Below are positions 7,160 through 16,021 of a stretch of DNA of 37,826 nucleotides, piece by piece (the first letter of the stretch is position 1; the number at the start of each line of letters is the position of its first letter). The notes under the pieces were generated by a model. It searched no databases and had not been told where the DNA came from. It was given only the letters and a program-made list of their open reading frames with translations. The position numbers were made by a program, and so were the translations under genes. Source of the DNA: Flavobacterium sp. (GTDB lineage: Bacteria > Bacteroidota > Bacteroidia > Flavobacteriales > Flavobacteriaceae); assembly GCA_030151255.1 (NCBI GenBank), contig JASLED010000059.1:1-37826 (forward strand). The letters are read 5' to 3'.

Positions 7160-8932
7160 TTATGAACGGTAAATTTTATTGTATAAATCTTTATACATTT
7201 CTAAAATAATACGGCGCTTTAGCTTTAATGTTGGTGTAAGCTGATTGTTGTCAATACTCCAAACATCAGGGGTAAGTTCAAACTTTTTCACTTGTTCCCA
7301 TTTGCCAAACTTCGTATTTACCCGTTCTATTTCTTTCCCAATACGATCAATAACAGCTTGGTTGCTTACCAATTCTTCATTTGTTGTACCAATGTTAATG
7401 TGCTTTCGCTTTGCCCATTCTCTTACAAATTCAAAGTTAGGCTGAATAAAAGCAGCAGGCATTTTTTCGCCTTCTCCAATTACCATTATTTGCTCTATAA
7501 ATCGAGATTGTTTTAATGTGTTTTCTATAATTTGAGGTGCTACGTATTTACCACCAGAGGTTTTAAACATTTCTTTCTTTCTATCGGTAATCTTCAAGAA
7601 ACCATCTTCGTCTATATGACCAATATCGCCAGTGTGTAAATAACCGTCTATTAGCTCGGCTTTAGTGCGCTCTTTGTCTTTGTAGTAGCCTAGCATTACA
7701 TTAGGTCCTTTGCATAGTATTTCGCCATCTTCGGCTATCTTTATTTCTACATTGGGCAATACTTTTCCAACCGTACCCATTTTTAATCCGTGGTTTCGTG
7801 CGTCGTTTACTGCAATTACGGGAGATGTTTCGGTAAGTCCGTAACCTTCCATTACAGGTATTCCTGCTGCATTAAATACTCTAGATAGACGAGATTGAAG
7901 TGGAGCACTACCAGATACTATAATCTTTATTTCGCCTCCAAGTGCTTCTTGCCATTTTTTAAATACAAGTTTACGTGCTATATTTAGCTGAAAGTTGTAA
8001 AAACCACTGCGATTGTAAGGCTCGTATTTAAACCCTAATTCTAATGCCCAAAAAAAGATGCGCTTTTTTAATCCAGTAAGGGCAGAGCCAGTGGTAAATA
8101 TCTTGTCATAAACCTTTTCTAATAATCGAGGAACAACTGTCATTACATTAGGCTTAATCTCTTTTAGGTTATCGCCCATTTTATCAATAGATTCGGCATA
8201 GTAAATAGCCACACCGTTAAATTGATATAGATAAATAAGCATACGCTCAAATACATGGCAAATAGGTAAGAAACTAAGGGCTTTGTATTTTTCTTCTATT
8301 TTAAACGGTACTCTAGAGCAACTTCCCATTACATTTGACAGAATATTGTTGTGCGAAAGCATTACGCCTTTTGGCTTGCCTGTGGTGCCAGAGGTGTAGA
8401 TTAAGGTTGCCAAATCATCGGGTTGTACATTGTTTTTGCAAGTTTCTACTTCAGATTGATTCGATTCGTCTGCGCCAAGCTTAAAAAGAGCTTTAATATT
8501 GGTACAGCCTTCTATATCGTCAAAAGAATAGATCTCTTTTAGCAAAGGAATGTTTGCTTTTACTTGCATTAGTTTGTTGTACACTTCTATATCAGACACA
8601 AAACAATAAGTTGATTCGGAATGAGTAAGGATGTATTGATAGTCTTCTGGAGAAATTGTAGGATAGATAGGTACATTGGTAGCGCCTATTTGCAGGGCGC
8701 CAATATCTACTATATTCCAAAGGGTTTGATTGTTGCTACAAATAACAGCAATTTTTTCGCCTTTAGTGATTCCCATTCGCAAGAAAGCCCTAGAAAGTGC
8801 ATTCGCTTTTTGTAAGTACGTACTGGTTGAGGTGCGTTCCCATTGTCCATTTACTTTAGTTACTAGCGCATCTTCTAACGGAAAATGCTCTAACTGAAAG
8901 TATGGAAAATCAAATAATCTTGTTGGATTCAT
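7160..8932 (-). CDS. Long-chain fatty-acid--CoA ligase (AMP-forming)
   Basis: This enzyme activates long-chain fatty acids to acyl-CoA with ATP through an acyl-adenylate, feeding beta-oxidation or phospholipid synthesis; it is cytosolic and probably membrane-associated. At 590 residues it has the usual length. Visible motifs are the P-loop-like LIYTSGTTGKPKGVMLSH (about 177-194), GYGLTETSPVIAVND, LHTGDIGHIDEDGFLKITDRKKEMFKTSGGKYVAPQ (ATP binding, hinge and fatty-acyl signature), and the C-terminal lid with the expected Lys region LTPTLKLKRR. It belongs to the eukaryote-like ACSL/FadD15 branch common in Bacteroidota rather than the enterobacterial FadD branch. It is monocistronic, ending in the shared terminator at 7121-7147. 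Substrate chain length is inferred from the family. Confidence 0.92.
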   Translation of the reverse strand: MNPTRLFDFPYFQLEHFPLEDALVTKVNGQWERTSTSTYLQKANALSRAFLRMGITKGEKIAVICSNNQTLWNIVDIGALQIGATNVPIYPTISPEDYQYILTHSESTYCFVSDIEVYNKLMQVKANIPLLKEIYSFDDIEGCTNIKALFKLGADESNQSEVETCKNNVQPDDLATLIYTSGTTGKPKGVMLSHNNILSNVMGSCSRVPFKIEEKYKALSFLPICHVFERMLIYLYQFNGVAIYYAESIDKMGDNLKEIKPNVMTVVPRLLEKVYDKIFTTGSALTGLKKRIFFWALELGFKYEPYNRSGFYNFQLNIARKLVFKKWQEALGGEIKIIVSGSAPLQSRLSRVFNAAGIPVMEGYGLTETSPVIAVNDARNHGLKMGTVGKVLPNVEIKIAEDGEILCKGPNVMLGYYKDKERTKAELIDGYLHTGDIGHIDEDGFLKITDRKKEMFKTSGGKYVAPQIIENTLKQSRFIEQIMVIGEGEKMPAAFIQPNFEFVREWAKRKHINIGTTNEELVSNQAVIDRIGKEIERVNTKFGKWEQVKKFELTPDVWSIDNNQLTPTLKLKRRIILEMYKDLYNKIYRS

Positions 8933-9133
8933 CTTTGTTTAGGAATTTTAGGTTTGATGCAAAGTACAAAAAAAAAGATTTATTATGCTATATGATAAGA
9001 AAGTTATTAATATTTTAATAGAATAGTAGTTTTGCTACTATTAATGATTAAAATTAGTTTTACTATTGTAAAGATGTTATTTTGAATTTTTGATAAGAGA
9101 ATTCAAACACAACCATACTTAATTTCCTTTTTC

Positions 9134-11410
9134 TTATTTTTTGAATAATAAAGTTGGGTTTATAACAAACTTGGTTTGTTGCATATTGTGTCTTTTATCT
9201 CGTATTATTTTACTTATTTTCAGTATTTTTTCAGATAAATGAGCCAACCAAGATAGCTGTTGAATAACCATAGTAGACTCTTCCATCAGGTTTTGTATTT
9301 CTACATCGTCTGAATAGGACTTTTTTAACTCATATTCTCTTATGTTTTCTAAATACTCAATGCTAATGCGAAAGCTTTCTACATCTTCAACGGTTAGTAT
9401 GTCATCTTCAGATGGAGTGTCGTTTAGTAAATTGCTCGTTAATAAAAGATTTTTGTTGATGTAACTCATCACAATATTAAAAGCTTCTGATGCTTTTGTT
9501 GTATGGTGAGATTGTACATAAACACCTATAGAAGCAGCGGTTGATAAAAAGGTGTGGTTTAATACAGCCAACTCATAAATCTCTGTTCTTAATAGTTGTT
9601 TCGACTTTGGTTCTTGCGTCATACGTTGAAAAGACGCCATAAGGTTGCCTATCTCAATAAAAGCATTTTTACGGGCTAGCTTATAAGAAAGTGTTGGGTC
9701 TATTTTGTTGTTGTACAACACATTTATTTCATCAACATAAACGCGATTAGCTTCTATTGATTTTGACATGTGCGTATTGATGTTTAAGAACTCCCAAGAA
9801 GGCCATAATAAATAATTGGCAGCCATAGATAGGGCAGCACCAATAACGGTGTCTATTACTCTGTAAATCAATAAATCGGTAAAGTTGGGTGTTAGTATGG
9901 CGTAAATTAAAACTACATACATGGTAATGAATGTTACCCCAATTTTATAATCAGTATGTGCAAACCAGTAACCTAAAATCATAGTTAGTATGGTTAGGTA
10001 GGCTATTATTTGAGTGTTAAACTGAACTAGATAGAGTAAACCAAAGGCAAGTAATCCGCCTATAAGTGTACCAATAACACGTTCAAACGAGCGTTGCTTT
10101 GTAAGCCCAAAACCAGGACGCATAATCACCACAATGGTAAGCAAAATCCAATATCCATTTAATAGATTAAAAATCTGACTGATAAGTAATCCAATCAGGA
10201 TAGTAAGGGTTAAACGAGCAGAATGCCTAAAAATAGTTGAGTTAAAGTTGATGTTCTCAACCAATGTACCCCAACGGTAATGCACGGGTGTAAGAAACTT
10301 TTCTAACTCTTTAAAACGCTCTTCTACATTGTCGCTGTTAAAGGTTTTTTCTGTTAATATTCGCTCTAGTATTTGTATTTTATCAATCTGATTTTGCGCA
10401 TAGTGCAATACGTTCGAAAATAATAAAACAGCTTCTAGCTTATTGGTAGATACGTTTTCTTTTGCAAACAAATCTAGTTTAGCGCGCAACCCTTTCATTT
10501 TAGCACTTAAATTGTGCGTGGGTTTGTATTTTAACCCCATATTTAGCGATTCTCCTATGGCTTTTATGGTATGAGAAAACTCGTAGGCTAGGGTTTGATA
10601 GTCTTTAATAATAGAAGGATCTTCTTGTAGTAAATTGCGCAACTTTTTGTGATCAAAAGAAGTAGAAACAGCAATTTCTAAAATCTCTACTAAAGTAGAA
10701 AAAGCAACCAATAAACGTCTATTATTAGATGAGTTTCCTGTATTAGCTTTATTTAGCACTAAAAATTCTCTTAAATTTTCGTGTACTTCGTTTAGTCGTA
10801 TTTGTATTTTTAGCTGCTCACCAACAATCTTATCTGTATCTGCATTTTCACACCATAAGTCGGCTCTGTATTTTAAATAATCTGCCGTTAGATCCATACA
10901 TTCAGAAGTTTGTAGAATACCGTATCGTCTAGGTCGAATAAAGTAAAACAATAAAGAAACTACAAGGTAAATTAAACCTCCCAGTAATAGCATTAAGCAG
11001 TTAACCCAAAGCTCTTTTCCTTCATAGGTATGTGCCAATCCTAAGGTAGCAGCTAGCAATCCTGTAAAAGATAACATATTTGCTCGATGCCCATAAACGG
11101 CTATCATTCCTAAAGAAAAAACAACAAAGATAAAGATAGGATAGAAGAACCAATAAGGATGAGCTAAAGATAAAATAAGGGTTAAGGCCGGAACTAGAAT
11201 AGCACCAACTAAAATACCTACTATTTTGTCTTTCAGATTACTCGGAATGTCTGCTAAAGCGGTAAGTAACGCACCCACGGCCATAGCAAAAGCCCACTGA
11301 AACTGCTGTGTTGGTATAAATATAAGAAATGGAATTACTGCCGAAATAGTAATTTTTAGCGAATCTGCTAAGTGGTTATTATCTGTGTATTTTCTTGCCT
11401 TTTGAAGCAT
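9134..11410 (-). CDS. FUSC/YccS-like inner-membrane protein
   Basis: At 758 residues this has the repeated architecture of the FUSC family (YccS/YhfK, aromatic-acid exporter-like). A first block of about six hydrophobic helices lies at residues 20-170, followed by a soluble helical region (about 175-400), a second block of hydrophobic helices (about 400-530, including GYWILLTIVVIMRPGFGLTKQRSFERVIGTLIGG, the family hallmark in the second half), and a C-terminal cytosolic helical domain. Family members are thought to move small aromatic or amphipathic compounds, but substrates are mostly unknown. The gene stands alone on the minus strand with over 200 bp to either neighbour. Nothing in the context names a substrate. 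Confidence 0.85.
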   Translation of the reverse strand: MLQKARKYTDNNHLADSLKITISAVIPFLIFIPTQQFQWAFAMAVGALLTALADIPSNLKDKIVGILVGAILVPALTLILSLAHPYWFFYPIFIFVVFSLGMIAVYGHRANMLSFTGLLAATLGLAHTYEGKELWVNCLMLLLGGLIYLVVSLLFYFIRPRRYGILQTSECMDLTADYLKYRADLWCENADTDKIVGEQLKIQIRLNEVHENLREFLVLNKANTGNSSNNRRLLVAFSTLVEILEIAVSTSFDHKKLRNLLQEDPSIIKDYQTLAYEFSHTIKAIGESLNMGLKYKPTHNLSAKMKGLRAKLDLFAKENVSTNKLEAVLLFSNVLHYAQNQIDKIQILERILTEKTFNSDNVEERFKELEKFLTPVHYRWGTLVENINFNSTIFRHSARLTLTILIGLLISQIFNLLNGYWILLTIVVIMRPGFGLTKQRSFERVIGTLIGGLLAFGLLYLVQFNTQIIAYLTILTMILGYWFAHTDYKIGVTFITMYVVLIYAILTPNFTDLLIYRVIDTVIGAALSMAANYLLWPSWEFLNINTHMSKSIEANRVYVDEINVLYNNKIDPTLSYKLARKNAFIEIGNLMASFQRMTQEPKSKQLLRTEIYELAVLNHTFLSTAASIGVYVQSHHTTKASEAFNIVMSYINKNLLLTSNLLNDTPSEDDILTVEDVESFRISIEYLENIREYELKKSYSDDVEIQNLMEESTMVIQQLSWLAHLSEKILKISKIIRDKRHNMQQTKFVINPTLLFKK

Positions 11411-11626
11411 ATATGGGTTGCTTTGTTAAATTGTAAATTGAAATATTACTAATTATTGCTTTTTTCTTTTCAATTTATGTGAATTTCTTTTCTTTTTAAG
11501 ATTAAATTTGATAAATTAATCTTTACTGCAATTTTTACATAAAAGTAAGAAAAAGGAATAGATTTTACTTGATGATAAGGTAATTTAATAAAAATTTAAA
11601 CCATAAACAATACTCAATTACGGATT

Positions 11627-12313
11627 TTATAAAAAACGAAGTAAAATAGGGGCTAATATTGCAGTTAAAATTCCGTTGACAATCATTCCAATGCTTGCAA
11701 ATGCTCCATATTTATTGCTGATTTCTAATGCTTTTAGTGTGCCTAAAGCATGAGCAGACGTGCCAATGGCTATACCTTGTGACATTGGATTGTATATTTT
11801 TGATAGGTGCAAAAACTTAAATCCTATCATACTGCCAAAAATACCAGTTATCATTACCGAAATAGCAGTTATAGAAGGTGTGCCGTGTATGGTTTGAGAT
11901 ATTTCTAAAGCAATTGCGGTACTTACTGATTTGGGTACTAATGATAATAGTATTTCTTTATCAGCTCCTGTAAGTTTTGCTAAAATAATTACAGAAAAAA
12001 TACCTACCAAACAACCTATAATTTGACTTATTGCTATAGGAACTAATTGTTTTTTAATTATTGCTCTATTCATATACAAAGGCAAGGCTAATGCTACAAT
12101 AGAAGGTTTTAGAAATAAATCAATATACTGACCAGCTAATGAAAATTGCTCATAAGGAATATCTAATACTATAAGATATAGAATTAATATTGCGGTAGAT
12201 AAAATAATAGGATTGAAAATAATCCATCTATACCGTTGACTAAGGGCTGTGCCAAATGAGTATAGCGCTAAAATAAGAAATAGCAAAAGGGTAGGATGGG
12301 ATAAAAAACTCAT
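11627..12313 (-). CDS. lrgB: LrgB/CidB family membrane protein
   Basis: A 228-residue very hydrophobic protein with about seven to eight membrane segments. The segments LSLVPKSVSTAIALEISQTIHGTPSITAISVMITGIFGSMIG and GIAIGTSAHALGTLKALE are characteristic of LrgB/CidB (and the N-terminal half of plant PLGG1). In Gram-positive bacteria the LrgAB pair modulates murein hydrolase activity and pyruvate/glycolate transport; in Bacteroidota its role is untested. Its ATG overlaps the end of lrgA by 4 bp, so the two are co-translated as a complex-forming pair. Confidence 0.88.
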   Translation of the reverse strand: MSFLSHPTLLLFLILALYSFGTALSQRYRWIIFNPIILSTAILILYLIVLDIPYEQFSLAGQYIDLFLKPSIVALALPLYMNRAIIKKQLVPIAISQIIGCLVGIFSVIILAKLTGADKEILLSLVPKSVSTAIALEISQTIHGTPSITAISVMITGIFGSMIGFKFLHLSKIYNPMSQGIAIGTSAHALGTLKALEISNKYGAFASIGMIVNGILTAILAPILLRFL

Positions 12314-12657
12314 TTTTTTCGCTTTCTTAAAAGTTGATGAGTAAAACCTGTAGCAAGCAGTACCAATAAAGTACTTACTAAAGTAATTACCATTAGTGAT
12401 ACAAACGAAGCCTGAATAATACTAAAGTAATTGAGCATTGCCACACAAGGCGGAACAAAGAAAATTCCCATATTTTTTAGTAAAAACTGAGCTACATCTT
12501 TCATATCGTCAATCTTTACTATTTTTAAATACAATAGGCTCCAAAGCAAAAGAAGTCCAATAATACTTGAAGGTATTGGCAAAGCGGTAAAATAAACAAC
12601 TAATTCACCAAAGCTTAAACAGCCAATAATGATAGCAATTTGTTTAATGATATTCAC
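12310..12657 (-). CDS. lrgA: LrgA/CidA family membrane protein (holin-like)
   Basis: A 115-residue protein with four predicted membrane segments and a basic C-terminus (LLRKRKK). The pattern FGELVVYFTALPIPSSIIGLLLLW followed by FLLKNMGIFFVPPCVAMLNYF matches the CidA/LrgA family, in which the Pro-rich loop and the F-V-P-P motif are conserved. It is the promoter-proximal gene of a two-gene operon with lrgB (4-bp overlap). A -7 box lies 19 bp upstream. A holin-like activity is known for Staphylococcus homologues; transport of small carboxylates is the alternative. Confidence 0.87.
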   Translation of the reverse strand: MNIIKQIAIIIGCLSFGELVVYFTALPIPSSIIGLLLLWSLLYLKIVKIDDMKDVAQFLLKNMGIFFVPPCVAMLNYFSIIQASFVSLMVITLVSTLLVLLATGFTHQLLRKRKK

Positions 12658-12675
12658 AGGTCAACATATTTGTCG

Positions 12676-12683
12676 CAAAACTA
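12676..12683 (-). promoter_or_regulatory. -7 box for the lrgAB operon
   Basis: The minus strand reads TAGTTTTG, matching TAnnTTTG, 19 bp before the lrgA start codon. No TTG is seen at the -33 distance. Confidence 0.4.
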
Positions 12684-12868
12684 CTAAAAGCTTTTGGTAT
12701 TGAATTTTATTCTTATCAAATTATTTTAACCTGTTTGTTCTTTAATAATTCGCTAATTAATTTGTTTTTAACTGATTAATAAGTAAAATAAAAGGTTAGT
12801 ATTGCATAATAGCATAGATATTACTGGTTTACTCCTATAAAAATAGACAACTAAATGCTAAAAAAATT

Positions 12869-12897
12869 TTGTAGTGTTCTAGAATACTCTAATTTTG
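12869..12897 (+). promoter_or_regulatory. Flavobacterial promoter for def
   Basis: TTG at 12869-12871 and TAATTTTG at 12890-12897 with an 18-bp spacer fit the consensus. The def ATG is 36 bp downstream. A second TAATTTTG overlaps at 12900-12907. Confidence 0.6.
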
Positions 12898-12932
12898 ATT
12901 AATTTTGAAATCTAAAAGTACAAGACAAAATT

Positions 12933-13520
12933 ATGATATTATCAATAGTAGGGTATGGAGATCCCGTATTGCGAAAAGTATGTACCGAAATAGGGAAAGA
13001 CTACCATAACCTAAATGAATTAATCGAAAACATGTACGAAACGATGTATTCTGCAAGTGGGGTAGGTTTGGCAGCGCCTCAAGTAAGTTTACCAATTCGT
13101 TTGTTTATTGTTGATTGTGCTCCTTTTGCTGAGATGGAAGGAAACACAGAAGAGGAAGCAGAATTTTTAAAAACGTATAAAAAAACATTCATCAACGCAA
13201 AAATTTTAAGTGAAGAAGGAGAAGAATGGGCGTTTAATGAAGGATGTTTGAGTATTCCAGATGTGCATGAAAATGTAGTAAGAAGAGAGCGTATTACAAT
13301 TGAGTATTACGATGAAAATTTCGAAAAACACACTGATGTTATTGACGGATTGGCTGCTCGTGTTATTCAACATGAATACGATCATATTGAAGGAGTCTTG
13401 TTTACAGATAAATTATCTACTCTTAAAAAGAAATTAATTGCAAAGCGATTAAACAACATTATGGAGGGAAAAGTATTTACTGATTATAAAATGAGATTTG
13501 TTGCTAAAAAAGGTAGATAA
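12933..13520 (+). CDS. def: Peptide deformylase
   Basis: Def removes the formyl group from the initiator methionine of nascent proteins at the ribosome exit. The 195 residues contain all three family motifs: GVGLAAPQ (43-50), EGCLS with the metal-ligand Cys (103-107) and HEYDH with the catalytic Glu and metal-ligand His residues (147-151). The insertion before motif 2 (residues about 65-80, rich in Glu) is typical for flavobacterial forms. It is followed 61 bp later by the DUF5606 gene and then mazG, a gene order frequent in Flavobacteriia. Confidence 0.96.
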   Translation: MILSIVGYGDPVLRKVCTEIGKDYHNLNELIENMYETMYSASGVGLAAPQVSLPIRLFIVDCAPFAEMEGNTEEEAEFLKTYKKTFINAKILSEEGEEWAFNEGCLSIPDVHENVVRRERITIEYYDENFEKHTDVIDGLAARVIQHEYDHIEGVLFTDKLSTLKKKLIAKRLNNIMEGKVFTDYKMRFVAKKGR

Positions 13521-13581
13521 AAGTTGTTGTTTCAATAGAAATTAAGATATTTATAAAAAATATAAAGTAAATTAAAAGAAG

Positions 13582-14007
13582 ATGAGTTTAGAAAAAGTAT
13601 TAGCTATTTCTGGAAAACCAGGATTATTTGAGTTAATTATTCAAACGCGTACAGGGTTTATTGCTGAGTCGTTAATTGACGGAAAAAGAAGTACTGTAGG
13701 ATTAAAAAATAACGTGAGCTTATTAGCTGAGATTTCAATATACACACACGACGGAGAGGTTAAATTATTCGACGTATTTAAAAATATTGCTGAAAAAGAA
13801 AACAACGGAGAAGCTATTTCTCACAAAGTTTCTGATCCAGAATTAGTAGCTTATTTTACCGAAGTATTGCCAAACTATGATAGCGAAAGAGTTTATAACT
13901 CTGATATTAAAAAAGTTATCAATTGGTATAACATTGTTCAAAAAAGAGGTTTAATTGCTGAGGCGTTTTCTGCATCAAATGAAGTTGCAGCAGAAGAAGC
14001 AAACTAA
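13582..14007 (+). CDS. DUF5606 family protein of unknown function
   Basis: A 141-residue cytosolic protein beginning MSLEKVLAISGKPGLFEL. The N-terminal domain (about 1-50, beta-rich, with GLFELI, RTGFIAESLIDGKRSTVGL) is the DUF5606 signature found in Bacteroidota, and the second half is helical (KVINWYNIVQKRGLIAEAF). It has no catalytic motif that I can recognise. It lies between def and mazG, which is conserved across the class and hints at a role near translation or nucleotide clean-up, but that is inference. A terminator follows its stop. Confidence 0.85.
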   Translation: MSLEKVLAISGKPGLFELIIQTRTGFIAESLIDGKRSTVGLKNNVSLLAEISIYTHDGEVKLFDVFKNIAEKENNGEAISHKVSDPELVAYFTEVLPNYDSERVYNSDIKKVINWYNIVQKRGLIAEAFSASNEVAAEEAN

Positions 14008-14027
14008 TTAAATTAAAAAATAAATAA

Positions 14028-14056
14028 AAAAAAGCTCGTTTTTTTGAAACGGGCTT
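14028..14056 (+). terminator. Terminator after the DUF5606 gene
   Basis: AAAAAAGCTCGTTT pairs with AAACGGGCTTTTTT (one G-U wobble) around a short T-rich loop and ends in a T run. mazG downstream therefore needs its own promoter or depends on read-through. Confidence 0.8.
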
Positions 14057-14089
14057 TTTTTATTTTTACTAAACTTATATAAAAAAACA

Positions 14090-14878
14090 ATGCATACAAA
14101 AGAAGAAAAATTAGAAGCAGTTGGGCACTTGTTGGATATTATTAATGATTTGAGAGAAAAATGCCCTTGGGATAAAAAACAAACTTTTGAATCACTTCGT
14201 TCTTTAACTATTGAGGAGGTTTACGAACTTGCCGACGGAATTGCAGTTGCAGATATGGATGAAGTGCACGGTGAATTAGGTGATTTGCTAATGCATATTG
14301 TTTTTTATGCCAAGTTGGGTAGTGAACAAGGTTTGTTTGATGTAAAAACAATTGCCGATCGAATTTGTGATAAATTAATTTATCGTCATCCACATATTTA
14401 CGGAGATGTTGAGGTAGCAGATGAAACAGAAGTATTGCAAAACTGGGAAAAGCTAAAGTTAAAAGAAGGAAGAAAATCAGTGCTGGCAGGTGTTCCTAAA
14501 AGTTTACCTGCTGTAATAAAAGCACTTCGTATGCAACAAAAGGCAAAAGGAGTTGGGTTTGAATGGAATAATAAAGAAGAGGTTTGGGCCAAAGTAGAAG
14601 AGGAAATTAAAGAATTTAAAGCCGAGGAAATAGCAGGTAATAAAGAATTGATGGAGAAAGAGTTTGGAGATATTTTGTTTTCTTTGGTTAATTATGCGCG
14701 TTTTGTAGGTATAGACCCAGAATATGCGCTATCACAAACGAATAATAAGTTTCAAAACCGATTTCAAATGATGGAAGAAATGATTATCAGTGAGCAAAAA
14801 GAAATTCATGCCTTAAGTTTGGATGAAATGGACGAATATTGGAATAAATCAAAAACGATTGAAAAGTTAAAAAAATAA
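14090..14878 (+). CDS. mazG: Nucleoside triphosphate pyrophosphohydrolase MazG
   Basis: MazG hydrolyses nucleoside triphosphates to monophosphate and pyrophosphate, a house-cleaning role that also lowers (p)ppGpp in E. coli. The 262 residues hold two tandem MazG domains. The first has CPWDKKQTFESLRSLTIEEVYEL with the Mg-binding EExxE pattern and DEVHGELGDLLMHIVFYAKL. The second has WAKVEEEIKEFKAEE and EKEFGDILFSLVNYARF, the matching ExxxE and ExxD metal-binding pairs. This is the full double-domain length. It comes after def and DUF5606, separated from them by a terminator. Confidence 0.94.
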   Translation: MHTKEEKLEAVGHLLDIINDLREKCPWDKKQTFESLRSLTIEEVYELADGIAVADMDEVHGELGDLLMHIVFYAKLGSEQGLFDVKTIADRICDKLIYRHPHIYGDVEVADETEVLQNWEKLKLKEGRKSVLAGVPKSLPAVIKALRMQQKAKGVGFEWNNKEEVWAKVEEEIKEFKAEEIAGNKELMEKEFGDILFSLVNYARFVGIDPEYALSQTNNKFQNRFQMMEEMIISEQKEIHALSLDEMDEYWNKSKTIEKLKK

Positions 14879-15056
14879 TATTTTTTTATTCACTATAAAT
14901 GTTAAAAAACGCTTATTTTATTTTATTTATAAGATATATATTAAGAGTATTTGTGGTAAATTGAATAATTGCTTTGTAAAATATATAACGTTTTTAATTA
15001 AAAAATAGTAAATATTTAATTAAATTAGGTTTTTTGTATTTATTTAATTTAATTTG
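14879..15056. other. AT-rich spacer before candidate RNA
   Basis: No gene is seen. Near the end, TTG at 15034-15036 and TAATTTG at 15050-15056 (one base short of TAnnTTTG) form at best a weak promoter with a short spacer. Confidence 0.4.
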
Positions 15057-15210
15057 TGCCGCTGTTATTGAAAGACAGACTGCAAAACCAACTTTGTTGC
15101 TTTTATACATCAAGGTTGTCTTTTCATAGAAAAATCAAATTTAGACAAGTAGCCAGGTCTTAGTTTTATAGAAAAATCCTCAACATTAGTTGAGGATTTT
15201 TCTATTTTAT
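15057..15210 (+). ncRNA. Candidate structured small RNA
   Basis: A stretch of higher sequence complexity in an otherwise very AT-rich gap, ending in the strong terminator at 15169-15204. No open frame of useful length covers it. Pairings visible by eye are GAAAGAC (15070-15076) with GTCTTTTC (15118-15125, one bulged T), AACC (15086-15089) with GGTT (15114-15117) stacked inside it, and AGAC/GTCT (15143-15146/15157-15160). The nearest upstream plus-strand gene ends 290 nt before the terminator, so the terminator probably belongs to an independent transcript. A long irregular hairpin of about 150 nt would suit a 6S-like regulator of RNA polymerase, known in this class as 6S-Flavo, but this identity is a guess. 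Confidence 0.35.
15169..15204 (+). terminator. Strong 15-bp rho-independent terminator
   Basis: TAGAAAAATCCTCAA (15169-15183) pairs perfectly with TTGAGGATTTTTCTA (15190-15204) around the loop CATTAG, followed by TTTT. The T-rich side favours plus-strand transcription. Confidence 0.88.
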
Positions 15211-15347
15211 AATTAGTTTAAAAATCAAATATTCCTTGCCAAATAATTATAATAAATAAATCTTATTTTTTATTAAATATTTGTTAACTGAAAGTATTCT
15301 GCATAATTTTTGTAAAATATGTGTTACAATATTTAAAGACAAAAATA

Positions 15348-15743
15348 ATGCAAAGAATACGGAAAATTTTACGAGTAGTAGGTTTATTGGGATTAACTTA
15401 CATTATTACGTCTTTTTATGGAATAAATAAAGAGTCTGTATTGCCTTTGTCATTTAAAGGAACTTACAAAGGTTTTGTGATGTATGAAGTGGATGATAAT
15501 TCTTTTGGTTATGAGTTTGATCAAATCAACATTAAGGTATTAAACGGAAAAGCTACCATTTTTTTTGGTCATGGCATACCTGATATTAAAAATATACCTG
15601 TAGAAAAAATAAATAAAATTTGGGTTTTTGATGATTCAATATCCAATAGTTATTTAAAAATTAGAAGTTATAAAGTAGAGTTAATGTATCAAAAAGGTAC
15701 AGAAAGTTGGTCGGTACTTGCTTTAAGTAAAGAATATCATTAA
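15348..15743 (+). CDS. Hypothetical small exported or membrane-anchored protein
   Basis: I do not recognise the family. From ATG 15348 it has 131 residues: a basic N-terminus (MQRIRKILR), one hydrophobic segment (about residues 10-24, VVGLLGLTYIITSF) that could be a signal anchor, then a soluble, beta-strand-like domain with alternating hydrophobic and polar residues (FKGTYKGFVMYEV, INIKVLNGKATIFFGHG, KVELMYQKGTESWSVLAL). The frame also has an ATG at 15321, but a possible -7 element (TAATTTTTG) lies at 15304-15312, which would leave almost no leader, so 15348 is preferred. The AAAAATAATG context also fits flavobacterial translation starts. It is a single-gene unit closed by a terminator. Confidence 0.65.
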   Translation: MQRIRKILRVVGLLGLTYIITSFYGINKESVLPLSFKGTYKGFVMYEVDDNSFGYEFDQINIKVLNGKATIFFGHGIPDIKNIPVEKINKIWVFDDSISNSYLKIRSYKVELMYQKGTESWSVLALSKEYH

Positions 15744-15750
15744 AAATAAA

Positions 15751-15780
15751 AATCCCAACTGATTTGTTTCAGTTAGGATT
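15751..15780. terminator. Bidirectional terminator
   Basis: AATCCCAACTGA (15751-15762) pairs with TCAGTTAGGATT (15769-15780) with one mismatch, flanked by A-rich and T-rich sides. It separates the hypothetical gene from the converging small membrane gene. Confidence 0.75.
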
Positions 15781-15802
15781 ATATTTTTTGTAAAATTAAA
15801 TT

Positions 15803-16015
15803 TTATTTATTGTGATGCTTAGTTTTTTCATCTTGCTTTTTAGCTGCTCTTTTTAAGGAATAAATTAAGTAAATAAAGAAAATAATAAAGCCAATAAACG
15901 ATAACCAATTGGCATCTAATGACCAAAGGTTTTGTACATCAAAATTAAAAATTCCAAATACTAATAAAAATAGCACCAAATAGGTAATTACTTTTTCAAC
16001 TGTTGTTTTATTCAT
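15803..16015 (-). CDS. Small two-helix membrane protein downstream of hemN
   Basis: The 70 residues hold two predicted membrane helices (about 9-23 and 37-53) separated by a short loop with FDVQNLWSLDANW, and a basic, charged cytosolic tail (LKRAAKKQDEKTKHHNK). I do not know the family. The stop of hemN lies only 6 bp upstream, so both are probably transcribed together; whether it assists haem synthesis or is only a passenger is unknown. Length and composition argue for a real gene rather than a chance frame. Confidence 0.65.
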   Translation of the reverse strand: MNKTTVEKVITYLVLFLLVFGIFNFDVQNLWSLDANWLSFIGFIIFFIYLIYSLKRAAKKQDEKTKHHNK

Positions 16016-16021
16016 ACTACA

